A program made the translations under genes and the position numbers. DNA of 37,100 bases from NCBI GenBank assembly GCA_017746715.1, contig JAGHZQ010000117.1, positions 1-37,100 on the forward strand. The letters are read 5' to 3'. This stretch comes from Cyanobacteria bacterium SBLK. GTDB taxonomy: Bacteria > Cyanobacteriota > Cyanobacteriia > Cyanobacteriales > Spirulinaceae. The notes beneath the pieces were generated by a model. The model was not told the DNA's origin, ran no database searches, and was given only the letters and a program-made list of their open reading frames with translations. Shown piece by piece: positions 6,551 through 14,556 of this stretch. Numbering within the stretch: the stretch's first letter is position 1; each line of letters starts with the position of its first letter.

Positions 6551-6819
6551 ATGACTACAGAGCGGTTACTTGACAACGCCTTGAGAGATGGAAAAGTTTC
6601 CCTGATTGAAGAGAAAGCGATCGAACAGGCGATCGCGATCGCGATCGCCTGACCGCAGTGGGGGGGATTTGCTTAGCGTTTACTGTAGTATCGATGTCTT
6701 TCGTTGTAGCCCTTGCCCCTCTTTCGGATTCGGTGAAGTTAGGATTCTTCGGAATGGTCGGATCGGGGGGTGGACTAGCTGGTACAGCGATCGCGAGATA
6801 CAATCCCCGCAAATCTTAA
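6551..6819 (+). pseudogene. two-TM holin-like membrane protein, frameshifted at tandem HIP1 sites
   Basis: From ATG 6551 the frame gives 33 residues (MTTERLLDNALRDGKVSLIE...) and stops at TGA 6650-6652 just after three overlapping HIP1 octamers at 6629-6648. In the -1 frame, with no ATG before it, the sequence continues as a clear membrane protein (LTAVGGICLAFTVVSMSFVV, then LGFFGMVGSGGGLAGTAIAR) to TAA 6817-6819. Joining the frames gives a protein of about 89 residues with two hydrophobic segments, holin-like in size and place. A one-base indel, a sequence error or programmed frameshifting could explain it; GTG 6658 might also start a short version. Confidence 0.6.
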
Positions 6820-6839
6820 ACTTAAGGAGACTAAGTTTA

Positions 6840-7085
6840 ATGGGCCGGAATGTTCTCTGTTTAGAACGATGCCGTCAACTCGACCAACGGAAAAAACTTG
6901 GGGAACGGCGCAAATTGTTGGTTCATCGCGTTTTGTCTCTTGCAAGCGATCGCTGCCAAGGAAAGGCTATGTCGGAAGAATTGATTGCGGTATTGTGGGA
7001 AATTGACGCGATCGACTGGTGTTTGGGAGATATCAACAAATTGCCGGATTACGGGCCTGCCACAATTTCCTCTGCATCCGGATAA
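6840..7085 (+). CDS. small hypothetical protein, 81 aa
   Basis: The start ATG 6840 (MGRNVLCLERCRQLDQRKKL) follows AAGGAGA about 11 bases upstream. The protein is a basic helical pair: residues 10-30 are Arg/Lys-rich and residues 40-65 (MSEELIAVLWEIDAIDWCLG) are acidic. Helical hairpins of this kind are common among small phage proteins, but I recognise no family. The same frame is open further upstream, but that part is Arg/Ser-rich shadow sequence over the frameshifted gene. Confidence 0.55.
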   Translation: MGRNVLCLERCRQLDQRKKLGERRKLLVHRVLSLASDRCQGKAMSEELIAVLWEIDAIDWCLGDINKLPDYGPATISSASG

Positions 7086-7104
7086 TCATTCCGCTCGCAG
7101 TAAA

Positions 7105-7126
7105 GGGGATCGAACATTCGATCTCC
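7105..7126. promoter_or_regulatory. palindrome with two GATC sites, candidate operator of the methyltransferase gene
   Basis: Arms GATCGAA (7108-7114) and TTCGATC (7117-7123) are perfect inverted repeats around CA, with flanking GG/CC also pairing. The palindrome ends 7 bases before the methyltransferase start at 7133. It would cover the ribosome-binding region in RNA and contains two GATC and two TCGA sites, so it could be bound by the enzyme or be sensitive to methylation. No experimental homologue is known to me. Confidence 0.4.
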
Positions 7127-7132
7127 TTCATC

Positions 7133-8341
7133 ATGCCGATTGCCCGCCGCAACCCCAAAGAACTCAAGCCCTACGCTAACAACCCCAAAACCCACCCGCC
7201 CGAGCAAATCGCCAAAATTGTCGCTTTGATAGATCGCTATGGTTTTCCGGACGGCAAGGCGATAATTATTGACGAAAATGACGAAATCATTCACGGTCAC
7301 GGTCGCTGCCTCGCCGCCATTGAGATGGGCTTGGAAACCGTTCCCGTCGAAACGATCGCCAATCTCAGCGAAGCCGATAAGCGGGCGTGGCGCATTGCCG
7401 ACAACGCCGTGGCCGAGAGTGAATGGGACTGGGGAAAACTGGAGGTCGAAACCTGCGAACTGCAACAACTTGGTTTCGATTTGCAATTGACCGGACTTGA
7501 CGAAGCAACCCTCGGCGAACTCCAAGGACTCCCCGATAAGTCGGCGGAGTTCCGCCACTTTAATGACGACCCTCCCGACCCGACCAAAGATATCGAGCCG
7601 CGCTGCAAACCGGGAGAAATTTGGGCACTGGGAAAACACCGCTTGCTGTGCGGGGATAGCTTGGATAAGGATGCGATCGCCCGCCTCCTCAACGGGCAAA
7701 CCCCCAATTTCATCTGGTCGGATCCGCCCTACGGTATTGCCATCCAAAATAAAGATGGGGAGGTCGGTGGCGGCGGCAAAAAATATCCCAGAATTGCTGG
7801 AGACAAAACAATTGATTGTGCCGAAAAAGCACTAGAACTGTATCTCTCTCTGTTCCCCAAGGCTATCCAAATTTGGTGGGGAGCAAATCATTATCGAACG
7901 CCACCTTCTCCATGTTGGTTGGTTTGGGACAAGAAGCCCGAAGGTAAATTTGAAGGACTCGATTTTGCCGATGCAGAATTAGCGTACGCAAATCAAGATT
8001 CTGCCGTGCGGGTCTTCCATCACCTCTGGATGGGAGCGGTTCGTGCCAGCGAGGTCAATGAGGTGCGGGTTCATCCCACCCAAAAGCCTGTCGCTCTTGC
8101 AATGTGGGCATTTGAAAAATACGGTAATTCCGGCGATATCATTTTCGATCCTTTCCTCGGATCGGGGGTTTCCATCGTTGCTGCGGAAGAATTGAGCGAT
8201 CGTATTGTTTTAGGGTGCGAACTACTTCCGTACTATTGCGAAGTGGTTATGCAAAGATGGGAGAGGGTATCGGGCAAAGTCGCCCACTTAATTAATGACC
8301 AGACGACACGACTGGACGACGATCCGAAGAGAATATGTTGA
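7133..8341 (+). CDS. ParB/sulfiredoxin-domain DNA methyltransferase (adenine-N6 or cytosine-N4)
   Basis: The chosen start ATG 7133 (MPIARRNPKELKPYANNPKT) gives 402 aa. Residues 5-95 form a ParB/Srx domain (ELKPYANNPKTH; GHGRCLAA at 55-62), as in many phage co-methylases. The methyltransferase follows: the catalytic DPPY at 197-200, HPTQKP at 314-319 and the AdoMet-binding FDPFLGSG at 338-345, the beta-class order used by N6-adenine and N4-cytosine enzymes. Function: methylation of phage or host DNA, protecting against restriction or marking DNA. The specificity cannot be read. It sits directly before the terminase genes and overlaps the small subunit by 47 bases, so the last residues are probably free of constraint. 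Confidence 0.88.
   Translation: MPIARRNPKELKPYANNPKTHPPEQIAKIVALIDRYGFPDGKAIIIDENDEIIHGHGRCLAAIEMGLETVPVETIANLSEADKRAWRIADNAVAESEWDWGKLEVETCELQQLGFDLQLTGLDEATLGELQGLPDKSAEFRHFNDDPPDPTKDIEPRCKPGEIWALGKHRLLCGDSLDKDAIARLLNGQTPNFIWSDPPYGIAIQNKDGEVGGGGKKYPRIAGDKTIDCAEKALELYLSLFPKAIQIWWGANHYRTPPSPCWLVWDKKPEGKFEGLDFADAELAYANQDSAVRVFHHLWMGAVRASEVNEVRVHPTQKPVALAMWAFEKYGNSGDIIFDPFLGSGVSIVAAEELSDRIVLGCELLPYYCEVVMQRWERVSGKVAHLINDQTTRLDDDPKRIC
7543..7556. repeat. dispersed palindrome (GGCGGAGTTCCGCC), copy inside the methyltransferase gene
   Basis: This is the only copy of the dispersed palindrome family found inside a gene; it encodes SAEFR in the linker between the ParB and methyltransferase domains. 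Flanking AAGT/ACTT extends the symmetry. The linker position is consistent with a junction between once-separate modules. Confidence 0.6.
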
Positions 8342-8849
8342 AGCGCCATCGGAAAAGGAGCGCCCAACCTACGAGCAGCTTGCCCAAAAATACGATGTCA
8401 GCATTGGCTATTTGAGGCAAAGAGCGTCGCGAGAGAAATGGGCCGAGCAAGCTAACAAACACCTAACAAACATAGAACGTTCTCGGCGGAAAAAACTTAT
8501 TGAGGAGCGATCGCGACAACTTGCCAGAATCGACAGTGCAAAACTCAATATTGCGGAAGCTCTCTTCAAAATGATTGGGGATAAGCTCTATCAAATGCAG
8601 AGTGCCGATCCTCAAAAGTTTTTAAAACCTTACGAAATCAGCCATTACGCTCAAAGTCTAGCTATTTTGTCCGATCTCTGCGATCGCGCTCGAGGTGACG
8701 AGTTCACGGCGATTCAACTTCTTGCCGATCGCGGTATCTTGACCGAATCCCATTGCCATCAGATCGCGCAGGTTATGGGGGAAAGCGAAGAAAGCGTCAG
8801 CGAGGCGATCGCTAAAATCCTGCGCGGGCAGGGCGAGTATCCGGATTGA
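8295..8849 (+). CDS. terS: terminase small subunit-like protein
   Basis: The 184-residue protein begins MTRRHDWTTIRREYVEAPSE. A helix-turn-helix at about 25-50 (YEQLAQKYDVSIGYLRQRAS) followed by a long basic helical region matches the usual form of small terminase subunits, which bind the packaging site and hand DNA to the large subunit. The gene overlaps the methyltransferase by 47 bases and precedes the large subunit by 3 bases. The C-terminal half (ESEESVSEAIAKIL) is helical. Assignment rests on the HTH and the invariant TerS-TerL order. Confidence 0.75.
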   Translation: MTRRHDWTTIRREYVEAPSEKERPTYEQLAQKYDVSIGYLRQRASREKWAEQANKHLTNIERSRRKKLIEERSRQLARIDSAKLNIAEALFKMIGDKLYQMQSADPQKFLKPYEISHYAQSLAILSDLCDRARGDEFTAIQLLADRGILTESHCHQIAQVMGESEESVSEAIAKILRGQGEYPD

Positions 8850-8852
8850 AGT

Positions 8853-10343
8853 ATGACTCTGATTAGATCGAGAAAGTCCTTCCAAAAAGCAAGGAAAAGT
8901 TGCGAAAGGAGAAAGAGCAAAAGCGAAAACCAATCTCGCACCTCTAAGTCAGACCCCCCGGCTTTTCATCTTTTTGAGCCTAACGAAGGCGCGCAAAAGA
9001 GATTGTTCGCTGCAATTCCCCTCAATCGCGTCGAACGGGAATCGCCGCAAACCTATTTCTATTATCGGGCTGGGGTAGGATCGGGAAAATCAACTGCGGG
9101 CGCGGCGTTTATTGTCTCGCGAGCGCTCCTCGATCCTGAATCGAGATCGCTTATTTCTGCCAATAGCTACTCGCAACTCGCAACTTCGACGCTAGTTGCG
9201 CTCGCAGAATTCTGCGAGCGGTATTCAATTCCGCTGTTTCCTTGCGTGGCAGGCGATCCCAACGAAACAGCAAGAGCGATCGCGGGCCGTAGATATTGCA
9301 AGATTGGCAAAGACAAAGCTCACGTGCTGGTTCTCAGCGCGGAGAACTTTACGTCTCACACGTCCAAATCAAGAGAGTTGGGACGAGGGTTTGAGATTAA
9401 ATATTTTTGGGGCGACGAATTTGCCTATGCCGACAGAAGTGCTATTCAGGCAATACAAGGACGTTTGAGACAGAGGGTTGGCCGGGGCAAGCCTACCGGA
9501 CTCATCACCAGTACAATCAACCGCAACGACCCCTACAACTGGACATACAAACTTTTTGACGACCCCGATCGATCGGGCGCAGCAAAACGACTTTACTTGA
9601 GCTTTAAGGGATCTACCAGAGAGAATGCCCATAATCTCTCTGACGGCTACTACGAAGGGCTGGAATTAGCGTACTCTCCCGAATTAGCAGCGATCGAGTT
9701 GGAGGCTGAATACGCGAATATTACTGAGGGAGTTATTTTTAAATATTTCTCTCGTGACGCTCATTGTGCCAATTTCCAAATCCGTCACAACGAGCAGACG
9801 TACTTATCATTTGACTTTAACCGCAGTCCAGCTTGCGCGCTCGCTTGCCAATTCCCGCAAGGCGAATTGATTGTGCTGAAGGAATGGTACATGGAGGATA
9901 GTGATACTTTTGAGTTGTCCGAGACAGTTGGCGCATGGCTACAGGAGAACAGAATTACCAGTGTAAAGATTCATGGCGACGCGACGGGTAACAGTGGAAC
10001 CGCCAACAGCACAACCACTAACTGGAAAATTGTCAAGAACAAGATGAGGAAGCACGGAATTGATTTTTGCACTCTCTACGGATCGGGCAATCCAAGCGTG
10101 CAGGATTCTATCAACAGCCTTAACTCAGCAATTTTCCTCAACAAAATCTACACTGACAAGCAATGCAGAGAGTTGATTCTGGATTTGGAGAGACTAAAGT
10201 GGAAGGGGCGCGATATTGACAAGAGCGATGCAGCGCGATCGCATTTGGCAGACTGCCTTAGATATATCGCTCATTATCTTTTGCCGTTACCTCGAGAGGG
10301 AGCGGAGAACGAAAAGCGAGTACATGAAGGTCCGATCGGTTAA
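8853..10343 (+). CDS. terL: terminase large subunit (packaging ATPase/nuclease)
   Basis: The 496-residue protein has a basic N-terminus, Walker A AGVGSGKST (73-81), Walker B KYFWGDEF with Asp188-Glu189, and a coupling-type segment TGLITSTINR (215-224). The RNase H-like nuclease follows, with metal ligands plausibly Asp321 (SFDFNRSP), Asp376 (HGDATG) and Asp467 (HLADCLRY). It cuts the concatemer and drives DNA into the prohead. Size and motif order match the family. The gene is bounded by the small subunit upstream and by a perfect palindromic terminator 11 bases downstream. Confidence 0.93.
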   Translation: MTLIRSRKSFQKARKSCERRKSKSENQSRTSKSDPPAFHLFEPNEGAQKRLFAAIPLNRVERESPQTYFYYRAGVGSGKSTAGAAFIVSRALLDPESRSLISANSYSQLATSTLVALAEFCERYSIPLFPCVAGDPNETARAIAGRRYCKIGKDKAHVLVLSAENFTSHTSKSRELGRGFEIKYFWGDEFAYADRSAIQAIQGRLRQRVGRGKPTGLITSTINRNDPYNWTYKLFDDPDRSGAAKRLYLSFKGSTRENAHNLSDGYYEGLELAYSPELAAIELEAEYANITEGVIFKYFSRDAHCANFQIRHNEQTYLSFDFNRSPACALACQFPQGELIVLKEWYMEDSDTFELSETVGAWLQENRITSVKIHGDATGNSGTANSTTTNWKIVKNKMRKHGIDFCTLYGSGNPSVQDSINSLNSAIFLNKIYTDKQCRELILDLERLKWKGRDIDKSDAARSHLADCLRYIAHYLLPLPREGAENEKRVHEGPIG

Positions 10344-10354
10344 ACCCCAGCATG

Positions 10355-10384
10355 AAAAAAATGGCGGAATTCCGCCATTTTTTT
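10355..10384. terminator. perfect 30-bp palindrome, bidirectional terminator; copy of the dispersed palindrome
   Basis: Seven A residues, TGGCGGA and its exact complement ending in seven T residues form a loopless 30-base palindrome centred on GAATTC. The GC-rich stem plus T-tract is a strong intrinsic terminator after terL. Its core, GGCGGAATTCCGCC (10363-10376), is the reference copy of a palindrome family scattered through this element. Confidence 0.8.
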
Positions 10385-10444
10385 CTTTAAATTGTAGCGG
10401 TGTGGGTGGGAAAGCGAGACCGGCAATGCGATCGCGCTTTAGAT

Positions 10445-10455
10445 GCGTTTATACT
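10445..10455 (+). promoter_or_regulatory. promoter element GCGTTTATACT upstream of the portal gene
   Basis: The last six bases, TATACT, are a good -10 hexamer 11 bases before the portal ATG, so a transcript starting about 7 bases later would have almost no leader. The same 11 bases occur at 29515-29525. There is no matching TTGACA -35. The rest of the 123-base gap holds only the terminator. Confidence 0.5.
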
Positions 10456-10466
10456 AAAAACAAAAA

Positions 10467-11999
10467 ATGACGACACTCCTTGACAATCTGACCAGTCGCC
10501 ATCCCTATCATCTCAAAAACTCCTCTTACTGGCAGCGCCTCAGTAATTTTGCGGCAGGAGGAAATGCTGTCACGGCTAAAGACAAACGGGACATTCTCAT
10601 CATTCCCGACAAGCGGCGAGAGGATAGCGAGATTATCAAAAAGCGTCTCGAGATTATGCCCGTCCCATCTTTATTAGGTTCGGTACTGATTAGATTGCAA
10701 TCCCACATCTTCCAAGACTCGCCAACTTTTACGAGCAACGGTGCAGATAAATACTGGGAGACTTTTAGGCTTCAGGGTGGACGCACCAAACAAGGCAAGT
10801 GTAGTTTTGAGTATTTGTTAGCGCGAGCCTGTCTTAATCTGTTAATTCAAGGCAGCGCGATCGCACAGGTCGATGTGCCCGCGACTCCCAACGCCCGCAA
10901 CTTGGCAGAACAGACGGCAATGGGTGGACGAGAACCTTATTGTTTCTTGTGGCAACGCGAAAACCTTTGGGACTGGGGAGTGAGTAAAGGTGAGTTGACT
11001 TTCACCAAAACCCACCAATTTAGCTATCGCAAAGAGTCATGGGACAGTACGCCTATTCCCGTTCATACTTTGCAGATTTTCCAGCGCAAGCCAGACGGAA
11101 CTATCATTTCTTCAATTTATGAAGTCGTGCCGAAAGAGCCAGAACATTACAAAGCGCAAGCCTTTGACCTGATGCAAGTCCCAGAAAGTCAGGTGGAAAT
11201 CACCACGGTCGCGGAAGAAACCGAGATTTTTCATGTTACCCAAAATGGCAAAAAAATCTTTAAGTTTCCGATAGAAATCCTGACGCTTGAAGGCGAAAAC
11301 GAGGTGCTATGGATGGGCAACCAACTATTTAGCTTGTACAAGGCTTACATCAACGCGAGAACAAGTACAGAGTGGGGTTTGCTGACCACAAACTACTCGC
11401 AATTAATTCTACAAAGCGACAAACCAGACGAGGCAGAACTGGGTAGTACGGGTGATGGGCATTACTGGGTGTTGGGAGAGAAAGAACGAGCGTACTGGCT
11501 CGAACGCGAGGGCAAGTCCCTCGCATTGGGGATCGAATATAGCGATCGCTGCAAGCAAGAAATTATTGAGGCAACAGCAAGGGTTAGTGCCGCTGCCGCC
11601 ATGACTCTTGCTTATTCTCAGCGTCAGTCAGGGGAGAGCAAGAAGGAAGATCGAAGAATCGAGGAGCGGTTGGCCAAGTCTTACGGGGTTCTGTTGCGAG
11701 AGTTTGCCAAGGGAATTTTGGACACGGCAGCGATCGCAAGGGGAGAGATAACTGACTGGGTAGTACGGGGTTTGCAGAAATTTGACTCTGACTCATTCCT
11801 GACTGACCTCAAGCAATTCCGAGAAGGGAGCGCGACAGTCGGGAGCGCGACGCTGGATAAAGAGGGCAAAAAGACGATCGCGAGTATGCTGTTGACCGAG
11901 TTAGGGCTGAGTCAAGAATCCCTAGCAACAATTTGTAACGAGATTGATACAGACACTCAAAAAGCTGCAAGCGATAAAATAAAAATATCGACTATCTAA
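10467..11999 (+). CDS. portal-like protein
   Basis: This 510-residue protein stands between the large terminase and the scaffold-like gene, the standard portal position, and its length is usual for portals. Features seen: an N-terminal MTTLLDNLTSRHPYHLKNSS, SLLGSVLIRLQSHIFQ (72-87), a beta-rich core with EILTLEGENEVLWMGNQLF, and a helical stem region (EIIEATARVSAAAAMTLAYS) followed by ESKKEDRRIEERLA, much like the DUF4055/SPP1-type portal pattern. The portal forms the dodecameric DNA channel at one head vertex. The start has no SD sequence but an A-rich leader. I am confident of the role from context, less of the family. Confidence 0.72.
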   Translation: MTTLLDNLTSRHPYHLKNSSYWQRLSNFAAGGNAVTAKDKRDILIIPDKRREDSEIIKKRLEIMPVPSLLGSVLIRLQSHIFQDSPTFTSNGADKYWETFRLQGGRTKQGKCSFEYLLARACLNLLIQGSAIAQVDVPATPNARNLAEQTAMGGREPYCFLWQRENLWDWGVSKGELTFTKTHQFSYRKESWDSTPIPVHTLQIFQRKPDGTIISSIYEVVPKEPEHYKAQAFDLMQVPESQVEITTVAEETEIFHVTQNGKKIFKFPIEILTLEGENEVLWMGNQLFSLYKAYINARTSTEWGLLTTNYSQLILQSDKPDEAELGSTGDGHYWVLGEKERAYWLEREGKSLALGIEYSDRCKQEIIEATARVSAAAAMTLAYSQRQSGESKKEDRRIEERLAKSYGVLLREFAKGILDTAAIARGEITDWVVRGLQKFDSDSFLTDLKQFREGSATVGSATLDKEGKKTIASMLLTELGLSQESLATICNEIDTDTQKAASDKIKISTI

Positions 12000-12005
12000 A
12001 AACTT

Positions 12006-12752
12006 ATGCCTACCCTTGAAGAACTCCAAGAACAGATAAATGAAATTAAGCAATCGATGGTCAATCCAAACGATTTGGCTGCCATTAAGACAGAATTCAG
12101 TACTCAGCTTAACGGCACGGCGGCACGACTTCAACGCACGTCTAAAGATGCTTTTGATAAGGTAGAACAAGCACTCGAACAACTATCGCAAAAGTTTGAT
12201 AGTCAAGAGCAACCCCCACAAACAAAACCCAAAGCCAATGCAGGAGAAACCTCCACGCACGGGGACGCGCCGCAAAACAATCCAGAGAAACCCCAAAGCG
12301 ACCCTCGTATCTCGCAACTCGAGCAACAGGTTGCAAATCTCATGCAGTCAAACCAGAATCTACAAAGCAAGGTTGAGGAAAGCGATCGTGCAAGGCTGGA
12401 AGCCCTTAAACGGCAACAGAGTGCGGGTTACGAAGCGCAATTTATCAGCGCAGCATCCCCCTACACCGACCATCCGCAACGACTGTTTACCCTTGCTAAG
12501 ACTGAGGGTAAATTCACAGAAGTCGAAGGACAAGGGTTGATGGTACAGACTGAAGCTATCGACCAAGCAGGCAACTTTATTCAAAAGCCCGCAACAGAAT
12601 TTGTTGGAGAATGGCTTCAAAATGACTTTCCTTTCCTTGCCAAGCCTCGCGGTGGAAACGGCACGGGCATAACTCCTGAAGAGCAATCTCAGCCATCGCA
12701 ACCCATCCAAGCGCAAAGCGTGTTTGAATCCATGACAAAAGACTTGGATTGA
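12006..12752 (+). CDS. scaffolding-like protein
   Basis: The 248-residue protein starts MPTLEELQEQINEIKQSM and is charged and helical: coiled coils at about 1-70 and 100-140 (ISQLEQQVANLMQSNQNLQS), a Gln/Pro/Lys-rich linker between them, and a C-terminal helical domain. This composition and its place directly before the capsid gene are what scaffolding proteins show; these guide prohead assembly and are then lost. No protease gene is seen. The function is inferred from context. Confidence 0.65.
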   Translation: MPTLEELQEQINEIKQSMVNPNDLAAIKTEFSTQLNGTAARLQRTSKDAFDKVEQALEQLSQKFDSQEQPPQTKPKANAGETSTHGDAPQNNPEKPQSDPRISQLEQQVANLMQSNQNLQSKVEESDRARLEALKRQQSAGYEAQFISAASPYTDHPQRLFTLAKTEGKFTEVEGQGLMVQTEAIDQAGNFIQKPATEFVGEWLQNDFPFLAKPRGGNGTGITPEEQSQPSQPIQAQSVFESMTKDLD

Positions 12753-12861
12753 GATAGGATAGAACAAACAAACCCGCCACGGTATAAGGGAATCGCAACC
12801 CCACGCGACAAGAGGGAAGCCGCCACGCTTCGAAACTGAAAGCCGACTCAATAAGAGAAAC

Positions 12862-12884
12862 GGAGGTTGACTATCGCTAACCTC
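12862..12884 (+). promoter_or_regulatory. capsid leader hairpin containing the ribosome binding site
   Basis: GAGGTT (12863-12868) pairs with AACCTC (12879-12884). The stem contains the GGAGG motif at 12862-12866, which is the only SD-like sequence before the capsid start at 12890, yet lies 23 bases from it. The hairpin could hide the site or bring it close to the start codon. The rest of the 12753-12889 gap shows no clear promoter. Confidence 0.4.
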
Positions 12885-12889
12885 TAAAA

Positions 12890-14224
12890 ATGCCACTCAC
12901 CTATACCTCAGATCAAGACCTCTACAACGATCTTGCCGGAAGAGCAGCCGGACAAATGATCTGCCACACGGGTTTTACTCGCGCAGTCGCTGCGGATGTT
13001 TCCGACTATAACCCCAATAGCGGCTATGAAATTGGCTCAAAAATCACGATAAGCCGTCCCAAAAATCCCGGACCCGCGCAAAAAGTTGACCCGCGTTCGG
13101 GTTCGGCTGTTTTTTATGACACTGAAACAGTCGATACGACCGTAAAACTTACAGAAATGGCTGTTTGTGGCTTCAACCAGTTTTCAGTAGACGCGAATCC
13201 GGGAAAATATGTCCGGATGAATTCACAGACAAGCTCTGATTCTGTAGGCTGGCGGTTTGAGATCGATGCCGTCCAACTCTGTTTTGAAAACTACACCAAT
13301 ATCCCAACAATTGGAACTGACGCTCGGATTGCCGACTTATCTCCGTTGCAGATCGTGTTTTCTGAATCTCAAGCCGGAACTCTGCAACCCTTAACCAACA
13401 GGCAACTTGCTTGGGCTAACGCGACGTTAACTCGCAGCAATGTTTCCCCGATGGACCGATTTTTCTTTGGGAGCAGCACGGCGATGGGGGATTGGGCGGA
13501 AAGCCTGCCAAGCGCTGAAGGACAAACCTCGGTAGTTGCGGGTGGCGGACAAATATTGATAGCGGGCGTTCAGCCCGGCTCGTTTTCAATTCCTCGCCAC
13601 GGCTTCCGAATGTCAATTGCAAATACTATTACAGGGCAAGATGAGATTGCCGATTTGGGAGACGGTAATTCTTCGGAAGACATTACTGAGGTTGTTAACG
13701 ATACAATCATTTTTCTTGACGGGGAACAACACTCCGCACAAGGAAATATCTTGCTTGGCGCAGTGAGATTAACTTTAGGTATCGCGGGCGGAATATTGCT
13801 TGCGATCGGCGATATTGTGCGCGTCGGCCCAAGTAATGGTCCCGCGACAGCTTACGGGGTAGTTCTTAGGGTTGATAACGCTAATAAATATGTATGGATT
13901 GTTCCTTACAATAGTAAGGGCGAAAAGCTAGTTGCGGCGCAAATCAAGATTGCTTCTGACCTTGTAAGCGTTCCCGCGATCGCATCCAAGAACGTCGCCT
14001 ACCAAAAAGAGTTCATGATGTTTGGGTCGCGGCCTCTTCATATGCCTCCTCAAGGATCGGGGGCAATGGGAATCGCGTTCCCCGACACGAAGCGCGGACT
14101 CGTTTTTAATTTATTGTGGGGAGCGTACAGTATGGAAAGATTTAAGTCCGCAGCTTCTTTTAGTATACTTTATACCCTTCTGCCTACTGCCCACCAAAAA
14201 GCTGTTTTTGTACTGACAGGTTAA
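12890..14224 (+). CDS. major capsid-like protein (possibly P22-coat type)
   Basis: The 444-residue protein begins MPLTYTSDQDLYNDLAGR. Its position after the scaffold and its length fit a major capsid protein with the HK97 fold. The N-terminal GYEIGSKITISRPK block and the C-terminal VAYQKEFMMFGSRPLHMPPQ block resemble P22-coat-like proteins, where a hydrophobic 'G-D/S-x-I-x-x-R-x-P' motif occurs near residue 50 and a similar block lies near the end. A long beta-rich insertion (about 220-340) could be the surface domain. It would be the main shell subunit. The family name is an impression, the role is likely. Confidence 0.7.
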   Translation: MPLTYTSDQDLYNDLAGRAAGQMICHTGFTRAVAADVSDYNPNSGYEIGSKITISRPKNPGPAQKVDPRSGSAVFYDTETVDTTVKLTEMAVCGFNQFSVDANPGKYVRMNSQTSSDSVGWRFEIDAVQLCFENYTNIPTIGTDARIADLSPLQIVFSESQAGTLQPLTNRQLAWANATLTRSNVSPMDRFFFGSSTAMGDWAESLPSAEGQTSVVAGGGQILIAGVQPGSFSIPRHGFRMSIANTITGQDEIADLGDGNSSEDITEVVNDTIIFLDGEQHSAQGNILLGAVRLTLGIAGGILLAIGDIVRVGPSNGPATAYGVVLRVDNANKYVWIVPYNSKGEKLVAAQIKIASDLVSVPAIASKNVAYQKEFMMFGSRPLHMPPQGSGAMGIAFPDTKRGLVFNLLWGAYSMERFKSAASFSILYTLLPTAHQKAVFVLTG

Positions 14225-14232
14225 AGGAAAAA

Positions 14233-14556
14233 ATGAAAACAATTCTTTACAAAAATGGACAAGCTATCCGAATCCCAGAAGATTTAGCCAAGCAAAAAAT
14301 TGCAGCAAATGAAGGGTATTCTCGGAACAAGCCTTCACAATCTGGCGATACGATCGCGCAACAACCACCCAATTTACTCAAGTTCTTGATTTTTATGAAT
14401 ACCGCCGAGCAATCAGCTTTAGAAGAACTAGATGGGGTTGGGCCGGGGACTTCCCAAAAAATTCTCGATCGACAAGGAAGTATCGACTCGTTAAGCGTTC
14501 TCAACAAAATTAACAATTCTGTGGAATGGGAAAAACTCGCACGGGAGTATCGATAA
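14233..14556 (+). CDS. head-associated protein with helix-hairpin-helix motif
   Basis: The 107-residue protein starts MKTILYKNGQAIRIPEDLAK after a GGA site. Residues 1-30 resemble the lysine-rich beginnings of small phage head-tail proteins. Residues 58-92 hold a helix-hairpin-helix: SALEELDGVGPGTSQKIL with the GVGPGTSQKI hairpin, a non-specific double-stranded DNA-binding motif. It directly follows the capsid gene, so it may bind DNA at the head vertex. The HhH motif is clear; its role here is unknown. Confidence 0.6.
   Translation: MKTILYKNGQAIRIPEDLAKQKIAANEGYSRNKPSQSGDTIAQQPPNLLKFLIFMNTAEQSALEELDGVGPGTSQKILDRQGSIDSLSVLNKINNSVEWEKLAREYR

Noticed and set aside
7049..7747. Minus-strand open frame of 232 residues opposite the methyltransferase
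   Set aside because: It is antisense to conserved ParB and methyltransferase motifs and has no ribosome binding site.
12360..12896. Minus-strand open frame opposite the scaffold gene
   Set aside because: Antisense shadow of a helical, charged protein; composition is Leu/Arg/Cys-rich and atypical.
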